Positions 17,652 to 26,767 of a stretch of 64,000 bases of DNA are shown piece by piece; position 1 is the first letter of the stretch, and each line of letters starts with the position of its first letter. Location: the NCBI GenBank assembly GCA_020692205.1, contig JAIMKV010000002.1:62001-126000 (forward strand), read 5' to 3'. The notes below the pieces were generated by a model. It did not search any database. It saw only the letters and a list, made by a program, of their open reading frames with translations, and was not told the origin of the DNA. The position numbers and the translations under genes are program-made. The DNA comes from Myxosarcina sp. GA_180221_E-2-1-MAG-40_15 (GTDB lineage Bacteria; Cyanobacteriota; Cyanobacteriia; Cyanobacteriales; Xenococcaceae).

Positions 17652-18002
17652 TTACTGAAGAACTAATTTAACGTTGGCATTCTGTAAACCACGCTGTTTA
17701 ACCTCAGACAAGGTTTTGTTAACAGCATACTTTTGATTGATTGAGTTGATTAGCTCAGTTTGATTGTGCTTTTTAGCTACACCCCAAAGGTCAGCAATCA
17801 GGTCAAAAGTGCCATCGCTATTTTCTGACCAACCCAAGTCATATTCGCCTTCTAATGTTGCAACGATATCAGCACGAAGTCTTTGACCGTTGTAACCACG
17901 AACGTCGGCATTAGTTTGAACATTAATGCCAAGATCGCGAAGAGAATTTACTAGAATTGCAGAATCGCTGATTTTGGTGCGTAAAGTGCTAAAGTGAGAC
18001 AT
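17652..18002 (-). CDS. ycf35: Ycf35/DUF1257 family protein
   Basis: This 116-residue protein starts with the family signature MSHFSTLRTKI and contains ADVRGYNGQRLRADIV and YDLGWSENSDGTFDLIADLWG, typical of Ycf35. The family is found in cyanobacteria and red/brown algal plastids and has no proven function. An AGGAAAT-like Shine-Dalgarno lies before the ATG. It is immediately downstream of ycf46 (150 bp), so the two may be coexpressed. Confidence 0.9.
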   Translation of the reverse strand: MSHFSTLRTKISDSAILVNSLRDLGINVQTNADVRGYNGQRLRADIVATLEGEYDLGWSENSDGTFDLIADLWGVAKKHNQTELINSINQKYAVNKTLSEVKQRGLQNANVKLVLQ

Positions 18003-18151
18003 AAGATTTCCTCCAGTAGAAGAGTAGTAAACAACAACTTTAAAATCAATAACCGTCTACATCATAATGAGCGACGAATTATTTTACTGAACTGCTAGCG
18101 ATCACTAGCCTCTGCTTCTGCAAATCTTGGGGAATCGCAGAAGAAAGCCTG

Positions 18152-19663
18152 TTAAAACTCCAGTCGCTGATATTCAGCAACGGAGGCTGATGCAGGTCTA
18201 GCTCTTTGCCCAGCCCAATCCCTTAGGGCTGTTACCTGCTCAGTCATTGTCCGAGACAGCGGCAGGGTAGCTTTAATCGCAGCAATGATATCTAGCTGCG
18301 TAAACTCCCTGTCTTGAGCAAAAGCATCATACATTGCCGCAATGATTGCTTGCTCGATCTCTGCCCCAGAAAAACCATCAGACACCTTTGTTAGCTGCTC
18401 TAGATCGAAGCGATTGATCTCAGAGCGCCTTTTCCCAAGGTGAATTTTAAAAATATCTGTTCTTTCTGCGGAATTGGGTAAATCCACAAAAAATATCTCA
18501 TCGAACCTTCCTTTGCGCAGAAACTCTCCAGGTAATCTTTCTACGCGATTGGCCGTTGCCATCACAAACACTGGTGATTTCTTTTCTTGCATCCAGGTTA
18601 AGAAAGAGCCGAATATTCTACCAGAAGTACCTCCATCGGAGTCACCAGAACCTCCGCCCCCAGCAAAAGCCTTATCTAACTCATCAATAAACAGAATTAC
18701 AGGGGAAATAGACTCGGCTGTTTTCAAAGCACTACGTAAGTTGGCTTCAGAACGACCTACGGTAGAACCATCATAAACCCTACCCATGTCTAGACGAAGT
18801 AAGGGTAAACTCCACAAACGAGAAGTTGTTTTGGCAATCAAGGATTTACCACAGCCTGGAACTCCCAGAATTAGCATACCTTTTGGCTGAGGAAGTCCAT
18901 ATTCTCTAGCTCTTTCAGTAAAAGCATTAGAACGTTGCTTTAACCAGCGCTTGAGTTCCTCTAATCCACCTACGGAATTTATAGTTTCATCTTCTTCGAT
19001 ATATTCTAAAATTCCATTACGACGAATCAACTGCTTCTTCTCTGAAAGAACAATTTCTACTTCGCTCTCAGTCAGTTTACCAGCTTTGACCTGCGCCTTA
19101 CGATATACTTTCTCTGCTTCGTCTTTAGTCAAGCCTAATGCTGCTTTAAGCAGTTTTTCTCTGGTTTCTGTATCCAGACGATTACCTTTGGTTTTAGCCA
19201 GTCGCTCTGATAATACTTGGTTAAGCTCAGCTAAGTTGGGTAAAGGATAATCTAATACCACTACCTCTTTCTCCAGTTCAATCGGCAGAGTTTGCACTGG
19301 GGACATTAAAATAATTACTTTGTCGGATCCTTTGAAAGAAGCGATCGCATCACGTAGCCATCTAGTTATTACTGGACCGTCGATAAAAGGATGAAGATCT
19401 TTAAAGATATAGATTCCACCTTCTTTTTGCCTAATAGTCCATTCAATAGCTGCTTCAGGAGATACGGTATTGTGCTGAGTTCCTTGGCGAGGCTGACCAT
19501 ACTCGACCATTCCCCTAGTAACTGTCCAGACAAATACCCGTTTATATTCGGCATTATCTTGAGCAATTTTAGCAACTGCTTGCTCTGCTCGCTCCTCTTC
19601 TGGCGTTATCAGATAGATTAACGGGTATTGAGCCTGTACGAGAATATTTAGCTCTTCTTTCAT
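18152..19663 (-). CDS. ycf46: Ycf46 AAA-type ATPase
   Basis: This 503-residue protein has a degenerate N-terminal AAA-like region (LNILVQAQYPLIYLITPEEERA, residues 5-240) and one canonical AAA module. Walker A is GVPGCGKS, Walker B is VILFIDELDKAF, and sensor and arginine-finger segments are present (TANRVERLPGEFLRKGRFDEIFF). Ycf46 is conserved in cyanobacteria and some plastids and has been linked to carbon and CO2 responses, without a defined substrate. Its downstream neighbour is ycf35. Confidence 0.92.
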   Translation of the reverse strand: MKEELNILVQAQYPLIYLITPEEERAEQAVAKIAQDNAEYKRVFVWTVTRGMVEYGQPRQGTQHNTVSPEAAIEWTIRQKEGGIYIFKDLHPFIDGPVITRWLRDAIASFKGSDKVIILMSPVQTLPIELEKEVVVLDYPLPNLAELNQVLSERLAKTKGNRLDTETREKLLKAALGLTKDEAEKVYRKAQVKAGKLTESEVEIVLSEKKQLIRRNGILEYIEEDETINSVGGLEELKRWLKQRSNAFTERAREYGLPQPKGMLILGVPGCGKSLIAKTTSRLWSLPLLRLDMGRVYDGSTVGRSEANLRSALKTAESISPVILFIDELDKAFAGGGGSGDSDGGTSGRIFGSFLTWMQEKKSPVFVMATANRVERLPGEFLRKGRFDEIFFVDLPNSAERTDIFKIHLGKRRSEINRFDLEQLTKVSDGFSGAEIEQAIIAAMYDAFAQDREFTQLDIIAAIKATLPLSRTMTEQVTALRDWAGQRARPASASVAEYQRLEF

Positions 19664-19729
19664 GATGTCGACCTACTGAACTTTCAGCATCCTAATGTTT
19701 TTTCGTTCGGCTAATCCTATAGAAGCTAC

Positions 19730-20080
19730 CTACAAACAAGAGACAAGCTCTTCTTCGCTTGGATTTTCTGAGCTTCCCGCTTGGCTAGACATACCTAAAG
19801 AAATATCATCCTTTACGACGCTACCCTGGCTGCCAAGAGATACCATTTCTCCGTCTCGCATGACTAGCGGGGCATCACAATCAGGACATAAATGCACTTG
19901 GTATGTCTTACCGTGAACAGAGGACTTAATCTCTTCTACCTGCTCAGGGAACTGCATATAAAAAGCGATCGCCTTTTCCACTAGAGCAGACATAGACTCA
20001 ACATCTACAGCTGCTTTAATCTTTAACATTCTATGCAGTTCTGGAGGTATATATAAGGTTACTTTCTGCTTACTTTGCAT
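19730..20080 (-). CDS. Ribbon-helix-helix protein with a zinc-ribbon-like C-x-x-C
   Basis: This 116-residue protein has an N-terminal RHH (CopG/Arc-like) fold, KQKVTLYIPPELHRMLKIKAAVD, followed by a helix (SALVEKAIAFYMQFP). It then has a short beta segment with CPDCDAPLVMRDGE, which could hold half a zinc site, and a serine/glycine-rich acidic tail. It is probably a DNA-binding regulator. It lies 66 bp upstream of ycf46 on the same strand and may control that group or itself. A perfect palindrome sits 85 bp upstream of its start. Confidence 0.7.
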   Translation of the reverse strand: MQSKQKVTLYIPPELHRMLKIKAAVDVESMSALVEKAIAFYMQFPEQVEEIKSSVHGKTYQVHLCPDCDAPLVMRDGEMVSLGSQGSVVKDDISLGMSSQAGSSENPSEEELVSCL

Positions 20081-20165
20081 ATCACTAAGTTTAATAATTA
20101 CCCGGGTATGTATGTTAATCTACCGACTAAACTTGTCACTGTCAAGACAGCAAGCTGTTATGACG

Positions 20166-20183
20166 GCATTATTGTAATAATGC
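20166..20183. promoter_or_regulatory. Palindrome upstream of the RHH gene
   Basis: GCATTATT and AATAATGC flank two bases, forming a perfect 18-bp dyad between the stop of the peptidase gene (20210) and the start of the RHH gene (20080). RHH dimers usually bind short inverted repeats near their own promoters, so this is a candidate operator. A weak terminator of the peptidase gene is the alternative. Confidence 0.4.
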
Positions 20184-20209
20184 TTAACAAAACACCAGGC
20201 ACAAATGTT

Positions 20210-21088
20210 TTATTGACAATCGGTGAGTTTACTCAAATTCAGCACAATCTCATCAATAGCTTGAACTACAGGTTCACTTGATTGGTTAATTGATTGATTA
20301 GTCATGATGCTAAATACTAAAGTGCCATATTCAGCATGGTCGATATAACCAGATAAAGCTTTTACCCCTCTGAGACTGCCAGTTTTTGCTCTTACCATGC
20401 CTTGAGCATTAGTTTCGCGTAGGCGATTTTTCAGTGTGCCACTAATTCCAGCAACTGGAAGAGAAGCTAAAAAAACCTCATTTCCCCTTGCAGTATACAT
20501 AGCCTTGAGAGTAGAAACTAAAGTTCTAGGAGTGATTAAATTGTTGCGTGATAAGCCAGATCCATCTCTGAGACGATAACCGTTAGTATCAATACCCAAA
20601 CCTCTCAGAGCCTGTTGAACCGATTGAGATCCGCCTAAATAACTGAGCAAGACATTGGCATAAGCATTATCGCTTCTAAGATTAGTAACTTTAATCCAGT
20701 CTCCAATTAATGTAGAGCGAATTAATCCATTAGGGTTAAGCTTTTGCAAAGCTGCTGCGGTAACTAAAAGTTTCATGTTGGAAGCAGGAACCATATATGA
20801 GTCTGGATTGAGACTATATATGTTTGTTCCTCCCAAAGATTGAACTAAGATTGCCCATTTTCCGCTACTTAGATCAGGATGTTCGATGATCTTGCCGATT
20901 GCCAGTTCGATTTTATTTGAGCAGATACCGAGATTGTCGATTTCAGGAAGAGGTGCAGGAATTTCAATTGAATTCAAGCTGTGGTCAACACCTTGAACCG
21001 TGTCAGCACTTGCAGAAGTCTCAGAAATCAAGCTAATCAGGCTCAAACAAGAAATTGTCAAAGCAATATATTTTGAGAGGTGGCGCAT
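20210..21088 (-). CDS. Minimal PBP4/DacB-type D-alanyl-D-alanine carboxypeptidase (peptidase S13)
   Basis: This 292-residue exported enzyme has an N-terminal signal peptide (IALTISCLSLISLISETSASA). The three penicillin-binding motifs are present: SxxK as SNMK (PASNMKLLVTAAAL), SxN as SDN (LRSDNAYANVLL) and KTG in RAKTGSLRGVKALSGY. Usual DacB proteins exceed 430 residues because domains II and III are inserted between SxxK and SxN. Here the distance is only about 35 residues, so those domains are missing. It probably trims peptidoglycan stem peptides in the periplasm. Confidence 0.85.
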   Translation of the reverse strand: MRHLSKYIALTISCLSLISLISETSASADTVQGVDHSLNSIEIPAPLPEIDNLGICSNKIELAIGKIIEHPDLSSGKWAILVQSLGGTNIYSLNPDSYMVPASNMKLLVTAAALQKLNPNGLIRSTLIGDWIKVTNLRSDNAYANVLLSYLGGSQSVQQALRGLGIDTNGYRLRDGSGLSRNNLITPRTLVSTLKAMYTARGNEVFLASLPVAGISGTLKNRLRETNAQGMVRAKTGSLRGVKALSGYIDHAEYGTLVFSIMTNQSINQSSEPVVQAIDEIVLNLSKLTDCQ

Positions 21089-21984
21089 AAATTTTGTAAA
21101 TTTGATCGTAAAAACCGTGTAATTGACGAAGTCGAAGCAGGCAAGGGTTCATAAACGGACGCAGTACCTTCGACCATCCGCTAGATTAAGGAAATGCTTT
21201 AATGTCGGCTTGATGTGACCAATGATCTCAATCTCGGTTTAATTGTTCGATCTGAGTGTTGACATAATTTGCTTGGTTTATGTACTACACTAATCGCTAA
21301 ATTTACAATTTAAGTCTTAAATTTTAATAGTCCTATCTTGCAAACAAACTTTTCTTTGAGGAGTGGCCTGATGGTTAAAGTTAACAAACTTTCCTTTTGA
21401 TACAGGTTCTAATCGATATCACTTAGTTCGTCAAGTGAATGTTGAAAATTAAAAGTACAACTTTGCTCTAAAACGTATCAAACACTAGTCTAAAAAAGCT
21501 CAAATTATTGACGATTAGCAATGGTTGTTAAACTTGAAAAGATTAAACCCTGCCAACTCAAATCTTTAAGTTTATAAGCAATTATTGTAGATATAAACAA
21601 AGCGATGCTTTATGTTGCAAAGCTTAAATCTTAAAATACTCGATATTTAATAAAAGAATACAATATTAATAATATTAACTGTTGCCACTCAAAATAGTAT
21701 GAAAATTTAGTATTGTAGTGTAATATTTATGTATAAGCAAATATAGTTTGCGCAAGTTATAGCAATATTAATCTTTTCAAGAGATTATGAAGCTTTTATC
21801 AAGATATCAATCAAGTTGTCAAAACAATTTGTATTTTAAAGTGTAGTTGTTATATGCTTGTTGACCAACATCTTCTTCAGATAATTCTATAAGTTAGCAA
21901 AATAGGCTTAAACCATTTGCTATTGATGCTTTGAATGTATATTTCAGCACATGCATTGACCTATAGATTTCTACATTTATCTTT
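21089..21984. other. Long AT-rich intergenic region
   Basis: About 900 bases between two divergent genes. I find no frame with coding character. A tRNA-like stretch around 21360-21440 does not fold as a tRNA. A TTGACA box near 21259 with a weak downstream TACTAC is a possible sigma-70 promoter, but no gene follows closely. The region must contain the promoters of both flanking genes and could hide a small RNA. Confidence 0.4.
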
Positions 21985-22911
21985 ATGCAAATATCTGCTA
22001 ATAATTTATCTTTGATTACTAATAAGGTTAAAAATTTACCTTACAAATTGAGGAGAGGACTCGACAAGTTACCGCTAATTCACGTGATGAAAGAGCAGGC
22101 TTATCAAACAGCACTTGATTACCACACCCGTTTTTTGCCTCAACTTGATAGTTTAGGTACATCAATTGTAAATACACTTCGCCAAGAAGGAACGTGCGTA
22201 GTTCCAATCAGAGAACTAAACCTAATTTCAACCAACGCAATGATGACCAAAGCTTTTAGTTTAGCAGGGGAACTTGATAATATTTCTCATAGCTTGAATC
22301 AAGCAGAAAATTGTGAAGTTGGTTTTGGTCAAACCGATCATAGAGAGTTTCCTGAAATGCTGATGTGGGCTCTAGAATCAAACTTACTTGATATCGTTGA
22401 AAACTACATTGGATTGCCAGTTCTTTATCAGGGTTACGCCATGAGAAAAAGCATTGCCGATGGTCAATATTCTGGCGTTAGACGATGGCATATAGATTGG
22501 GAAGATCGGCGTATTATTAAAATAATTATTTACCTAAATGATGTTGCTGCTGGGGGTGGTCCCTATGAATATATCCCCCGAACAATTACTTCTAAAGCAA
22601 TTGCAACTCTAAACTATTACAATCTAGGATACTTATCTGATGATGAGATGCGGCAAGCCGTATTGCAGAAAGATTGGGTTGCTTGTCTAGCTGAAAAAGG
22701 AAGCGTAATCATCACTGATACTAGCAGCGTCTTTCATCGCGCTCAGCCACCCACTGTGAAAGAACGTTTTTCGATCACCTTCTGCTACACTTCCACTAGT
22801 CCACTAGTAACCTGGAAAATCCCCAAAATTGCTCCTCAGCAATGGGAAACCGTCAAGAGTAGACTAAATCAAAGACAAATAAACTGTCTACACAAAAGAA
22901 GGCTAAGCTAA
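21985..22911 (+). CDS. Phytanoyl-CoA dioxygenase-like Fe(II)/2-oxoglutarate oxygenase
   Basis: This 308-residue protein has the pattern of the PhyH group. The likely iron ligands are HxD in RRWHIDWEDRR and a distal His in SSVFHRAQPP, followed by RFSITFCY, whose Arg would bind 2-oxoglutarate. A GGGPYEYIP segment lies between, as in the double-stranded beta helix. The N-terminal 60 residues are basic and helical. Substrates of the family range from fatty acids to halometabolites and compatible solutes. None can be assigned here. It stands alone after a 900-bp spacer. Confidence 0.75.
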   Translation: MQISANNLSLITNKVKNLPYKLRRGLDKLPLIHVMKEQAYQTALDYHTRFLPQLDSLGTSIVNTLRQEGTCVVPIRELNLISTNAMMTKAFSLAGELDNISHSLNQAENCEVGFGQTDHREFPEMLMWALESNLLDIVENYIGLPVLYQGYAMRKSIADGQYSGVRRWHIDWEDRRIIKIIIYLNDVAAGGGPYEYIPRTITSKAIATLNYYNLGYLSDDEMRQAVLQKDWVACLAEKGSVIITDTSSVFHRAQPPTVKERFSITFCYTSTSPLVTWKIPKIAPQQWETVKSRLNQRQINCLHKRRLS

Positions 22912-22975
22912 ATTTGTGGGTATTCCTCAAGCAATAAAGATTCATTTTCTTGCCACATTTGATTTCTTTGAGTAG

Positions 22976-23035
22976 GCGAGGTTTCCTCAAAAGTCTAAAC
23001 GCCACGTCTCACCGCCAAGCTTACGCTATGGCGGT
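22976..23035. repeat. Structured intergenic repeat with two hairpins
   Basis: GCGAGGTTTCCTC (22976-22988) forms a small hairpin, and ACCGCCA/TGGCGGT (23011-23017 and 23029-23035) forms a second. The first motif recurs in the opposite orientation inside the larger structured repeat at 48720-48819, which suggests a dispersed intergenic repeat family. Confidence 0.45.
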
Positions 23036-23142
23036 AGTGTCATGCACAAAAAATTGAGTTTTTGAGCGTTGCGAGCAATAATTTTCTGCGCTATTAAGGA
23101 ACAACAAAAATTACACCTTGCTGTTTCTGCTTGATGGCGATT

Positions 23143-23352
23143 TTAGCGATCGCTATCTTGTGTATATTTACGAATTCCTAAAAGGTTTAGCGTTTCGCCG
23201 TTAAATTCAATTTGAGCGGAGGCCAGTAGCTGCACATACTGATTAACTAACTTAGATTCTTGAACCAAATCTGACTCATAATTATTCAGGCAAGATAATT
23301 CAGGTTGAAAATAATAGCGAAATTTGAGCGGTAGGAATGAGTAACATAGCTT
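23143..23352 (-). pseudogene. Possible gene remnant, antisense to the start of the glycosylase gene
   Basis: The minus strand is open for 69 codons and reads like real protein (RYYFQPELSCLNNYESDLVQ, then SAQIEFNGETLNLLGIRKY) before its stop. It lacks any ATG or GTG in a sensible place and its 5' end overlaps the plus-strand gene at 23337. It may be the C-terminal end of a gene whose front was lost, or a small gene with a non-standard start. No homology is recognised. Confidence 0.35.
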
Positions 23353-23969
23353 TTATTCAAGGTGTAGATCAGTTGATTAAACGCGATCGCGATTTGGCTC
23401 AGGTAATTGATGTTTGGGGCTATCCTCCCCAGTGGCAAAGAGAACCTGGATTTTCTACCTTGATACGGATTATTTTAGAACAGCAGGTTTCTTATGCTTC
23501 GGCTACGGCTACTTTTAAACGTCTGAACGATACGGTAGCAATATTGACCCCAGAAAGTTTTCTGGCTTTAGATGATATTGAACTTAAAGCTATTGGTTTT
23601 AGTCGGCAAAAAACCAAATATGGTCGTGGATTAGCTCAGGCGATTATTAACCAGACTTTAAATTTAGCTCGTTTAGAGAAGCTAGATAATTACCAGGTGA
23701 GAAAATCACTGACTCGAATCAAAGGTATTGGTGACTGGACGGTAGATATTTATTTGATGATGGCTTTACAACGTCAAGATGTATTTCCTGCTAAAGATTT
23801 GGCGGTAGCGATCGCCGTTCAAGAAATCAAAGATTTATCTACTCGTCCCAAAATAGCGGAATTAGAGATGATTGCAGAAGCTTGGAAGCCACAAAGAGCG
23901 ATCGCTACTAAAATCCTCTGGCATTATTATTTAAATCGTAAATCAAATAATAAGCAAAAAATTAACTAA
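23337..23969 (+). CDS. DNA-3-methyladenine glycosylase, AlkA-like (HhH-GPD)
   Basis: This 210-residue base-excision-repair enzyme removes alkylated bases. The HhH-GPD layout is clear: FSTLIRIILEQQVSYASA at the start of the core, the helix-hairpin-helix LTRIKGIGDWTVDIYLMM, and the catalytic aspartate in VFPAKDLAVA. It lacks the N-terminal AlkA domain of Escherichia coli and is therefore of the shorter type. The ATG at 23337 lies over an antisense gene remnant. Confidence 0.88.
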   Translation: MSNIAFIQGVDQLIKRDRDLAQVIDVWGYPPQWQREPGFSTLIRIILEQQVSYASATATFKRLNDTVAILTPESFLALDDIELKAIGFSRQKTKYGRGLAQAIINQTLNLARLEKLDNYQVRKSLTRIKGIGDWTVDIYLMMALQRQDVFPAKDLAVAIAVQEIKDLSTRPKIAELEMIAEAWKPQRAIATKILWHYYLNRKSNNKQKIN

Positions 23970-24004
23970 AGGGCAAACGGCTGTTTGTCCCTACCAGATT
24001 AGAT

Positions 24005-26071
24005 TTATTCCATACCCAGGTTTGTCACTAAAAACGCCCATTTGTCCGCAGCCTCTTCAATTATTTTACTAGTGGGTTTACCTGCACCGTGTCCAGCTTT
24101 GGTTTCAATCCGAATTAAAATAGGATTGTCCCCCTGATGAGCAGCTTGCAGGGCAGCAGCAAACTTAAAACTGTGGGCAGGAACAACGCGATCGTCGTGA
24201 TCGGCGGTAGTGATCAGGGTAGCGGGATAGGCTGTACCTGATTTGAGATTATGCAGGGGAGAATAAGCATATAGGGTGGGGAAATCTTGCTCATTATCGG
24301 GATTACCATATTCAGAACACCATGCCCAACCAATCGTAAATTTGTGAAAGCGCAGCATATCTAATACCCCTACAGCAACAATAGCAGCAGCAAACAGATC
24401 GGGACGCTGAGTCATACAAGCCCCAACTAACAAGCCCCCATTGCTGCCACCAGCGATCGCCAATTTTGATTTACTGGTATATTTTTGGTGGATTAACCAT
24501 TCTGCTGCTGCAATAAAATCATCGAAAACGTTTTGCTTTCGCTCCTTCATCCCTGCTTGATGCCAAGCCTCGCCGTATTCCCCCCCACCCCGCAGATTGG
24601 GTACAGCATAAATTCCTCCCATCTCTAGCCACACTAAATTACTAATCGAGAAACTGGGAGTTAGAGAAATATTGAAACCACCATAGGCATACAGATAAGT
24701 GGGATTATTACCATCCAGTTCAATTCCTTTTTTATGGGTGATAAACATGGGGATCTGTGTCCCATCTTGACTAGCATAAAATACCTGTTGAGTTTGATAC
24801 TGGTTAGGGTCAAACTCAACCTGGGGTTGACGAAAGAGTTTACTTTCTCCTGTAGTCATGTCGTAGCGATAAATAGTTGCAGGGGTAGTAAAACTAGTGA
24901 AGGTATAGAAAGTTTCGGTGTCGTATCTCTTGCCACCAAAACCACCAACAGAGCCAATTCCTGGTAATTCTACTTCGCGGATCAAAGTACCATCTAAATC
25001 AAAAATTAAATAAAGCGATCGCGCATCTCGGAGATAGCCAGCCACAAACTGATTGTTCAACAATCCCACACTTTCTAATGTTTCTGGTGCTTCGGGAATA
25101 ATTTCTCGCCAGTTATGGTGATCGGGATTATTTAGTGCGATCGCCATTACCTTCCCGCGGGGTGCATCTAAGTCTGTCTGCACCCAAAAGACATCTCGAT
25201 CATGGTCGATGACGCTATAGCTAGCTTCAAAGTCACTAATCAATTCAATCACTTCACTATCAGGTTGTTCGAGGTTTTTATAGAAGACTAAGTTTTTGCT
25301 ATCTGTACCCAACCAAACGCTGATAACTAGATATTTTCCATCTTCGGTGACACTACCACTAAAGCCCCATTCTTTTTGATCGGGGCGATCATAAATCAGA
25401 GTATCTTCTGCTTGTTCTGTACCGAGGCGATGGTAAAAAAGCTTTTGATAATAATTAACGTCTGCTAATTTTGTTGATTCATTGGGTTCATCATAACGGC
25501 TATAAAAAAAACCTTGATGATCTTTCGTCCAGGATGCGTTACTAAACTTGATCCATTTAAGGCGATCAGGAGTATCTTCGCCTGTTGCGATATTTTTAAC
25601 TCGATACTCTACCCAATCCGATCCTGCGGTAGACAAGCCATAAGCCATCCACCTGCCATCATCGCTAATCGATAACCCTGATAGTGCAACTGTACCGTCT
25701 GACGATAAAGTGTTTGGATCCAGTAAGACTTTTGCTTCATCGTCTAAAGATTTGAGAGTGTACAAAACACTTTGATTTTGCAAGCCGTCATTTTTGAAAT
25801 AAAAATAACTCTGACCTTGTTTAAACGGGCTACCATACTTTTCGTAATTCCATAGATGAGTTAATCTTTGCTGTATTTTGCTTTTAGCAGCAATATTGGT
25901 TAAATATTCAGTTGTAACTTTGTTTTGCGCCGTTATCCAGGCTTTGGTTGATTTTGAGTCAGGATTTTCGAGCCAGCGATAGGGATCTTTTACTTCTACT
26001 CCATGGTAATTATCGCTTTGTGGTACTTGATTTGTGTGGGGATAGACTAGATTATTGCCAGAAAATGCCAC
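24005..26071 (-). CDS. Prolyl oligopeptidase (S9A serine peptidase)
   Basis: This 688-residue enzyme cleaves short peptides after proline. The N-terminal part (PYRWLENPDSKSTKAWI) begins the family, residues of about 75-410 form the seven-bladed propeller, and the C-terminal alpha/beta-hydrolase domain holds the triad: Ser in GGSNGGLLVG, Asp in ITTADHDDRVVPAHS and His in KAGHGAGKPT. No signal peptide is seen, so it is probably cytoplasmic. It stands alone, with a 35-bp convergent spacer to the glycosylase gene. Confidence 0.95.
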   Translation of the reverse strand: MAFSGNNLVYPHTNQVPQSDNYHGVEVKDPYRWLENPDSKSTKAWITAQNKVTTEYLTNIAAKSKIQQRLTHLWNYEKYGSPFKQGQSYFYFKNDGLQNQSVLYTLKSLDDEAKVLLDPNTLSSDGTVALSGLSISDDGRWMAYGLSTAGSDWVEYRVKNIATGEDTPDRLKWIKFSNASWTKDHQGFFYSRYDEPNESTKLADVNYYQKLFYHRLGTEQAEDTLIYDRPDQKEWGFSGSVTEDGKYLVISVWLGTDSKNLVFYKNLEQPDSEVIELISDFEASYSVIDHDRDVFWVQTDLDAPRGKVMAIALNNPDHHNWREIIPEAPETLESVGLLNNQFVAGYLRDARSLYLIFDLDGTLIREVELPGIGSVGGFGGKRYDTETFYTFTSFTTPATIYRYDMTTGESKLFRQPQVEFDPNQYQTQQVFYASQDGTQIPMFITHKKGIELDGNNPTYLYAYGGFNISLTPSFSISNLVWLEMGGIYAVPNLRGGGEYGEAWHQAGMKERKQNVFDDFIAAAEWLIHQKYTSKSKLAIAGGSNGGLLVGACMTQRPDLFAAAIVAVGVLDMLRFHKFTIGWAWCSEYGNPDNEQDFPTLYAYSPLHNLKSGTAYPATLITTADHDDRVVPAHSFKFAAALQAAHQGDNPILIRIETKAGHGAGKPTSKIIEEAADKWAFLVTNLGME

Positions 26072-26487
26072 GATTAAAACTCCAAAAAGATCTATTTATA
26101 GGATAATAAAGCTATCGCATGAGATTAAGATGTCATAGTTTTGCTTAGTAACCAGTGACCAAAAGCTAAACGCTCATTGAAAAATACTAAACATAATTAT
26201 TTAATTATCAATTAATTTTTTTTGATGCTAAATATTGCTTGATTCTCAGATAAAAATTAAGAAAGTTAACAGTTAATTTTAAATTAGGCTATTTAAGCGC
26301 AAAATAGACTTTTCCCGATATTTAACCTTTATTTGACTAAATAAACCAGACTAGGTCTTAAATTAACGAAATTATTTAAATATTAGTCTGCTTGAAACGT
26401 GGTTAGGTATCCTTTTTACCTTGCAGCTTTCTGATTTAATCAGTTGCGAAACCTTATTGTATCAGTACAAAATCATCAAGGCTTTAA
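26072..26487. other. AT-rich intergenic region, no gene seen
   Basis: About 415 bases upstream of the prolyl oligopeptidase gene. It is very AT-rich. I see no tRNA, terminator or coding frame. It leads into a decayed reading frame at 26488. Confidence 0.45.
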
Positions 26488-26727
26488 AATCAAAGTTGTA
26501 TTCATGAAAAGAATGGAGAATCGGGGGAATATATCACCTTTGGCAATAATAATCCGCCAAATATACGCTTTAAAGCCTCTTATTTTAAGCTAATTTCTGA
26601 AGGAATGGGTTTTTCAGGGATTTATCCCGAATATCCAGGAATAACCTATACAACTGATAAATATCAGGAAGGTGCGGCGATCGCAGTAATCGAAGTCTCT
26701 TGCCTTCGTGAAAATTGTCTTAACTAA
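26488..26727 (+). pseudogene. Decayed or fragmentary reading frame
   Basis: The frame is open for 79 codons to a stop at 26725 and reads like protein (EYITFGNNNPPNIRFKASYF, then MGFSGIYPEYPGITYTTDKY). It has no start codon near its 5' end and an in-frame stop just before it. It looks like the 3' part of a gene that lost its front. The family is not recognised. It is followed within 40 bp by the MITE-like element. Confidence 0.4.
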
Positions 26728-26767
26728 TCTTTTATAATTAAATTTGATTAAATATTTTGCCTTACAA

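Noticed and set aside
20075-20281. Plus-strand frame across the peptidase-RHH spacer
   Set aside because: It overlaps both flanking minus-strand genes and has no coding character.
21360-21440. tRNA-like stretch (GGAGTGGCCTGATGGTTAAAG and GGTTCTAATC)
   Set aside because: The acceptor and T stems do not pair, the T loop lacks the conserved purine and no anticodon arm forms, so it is not a functional tRNA.
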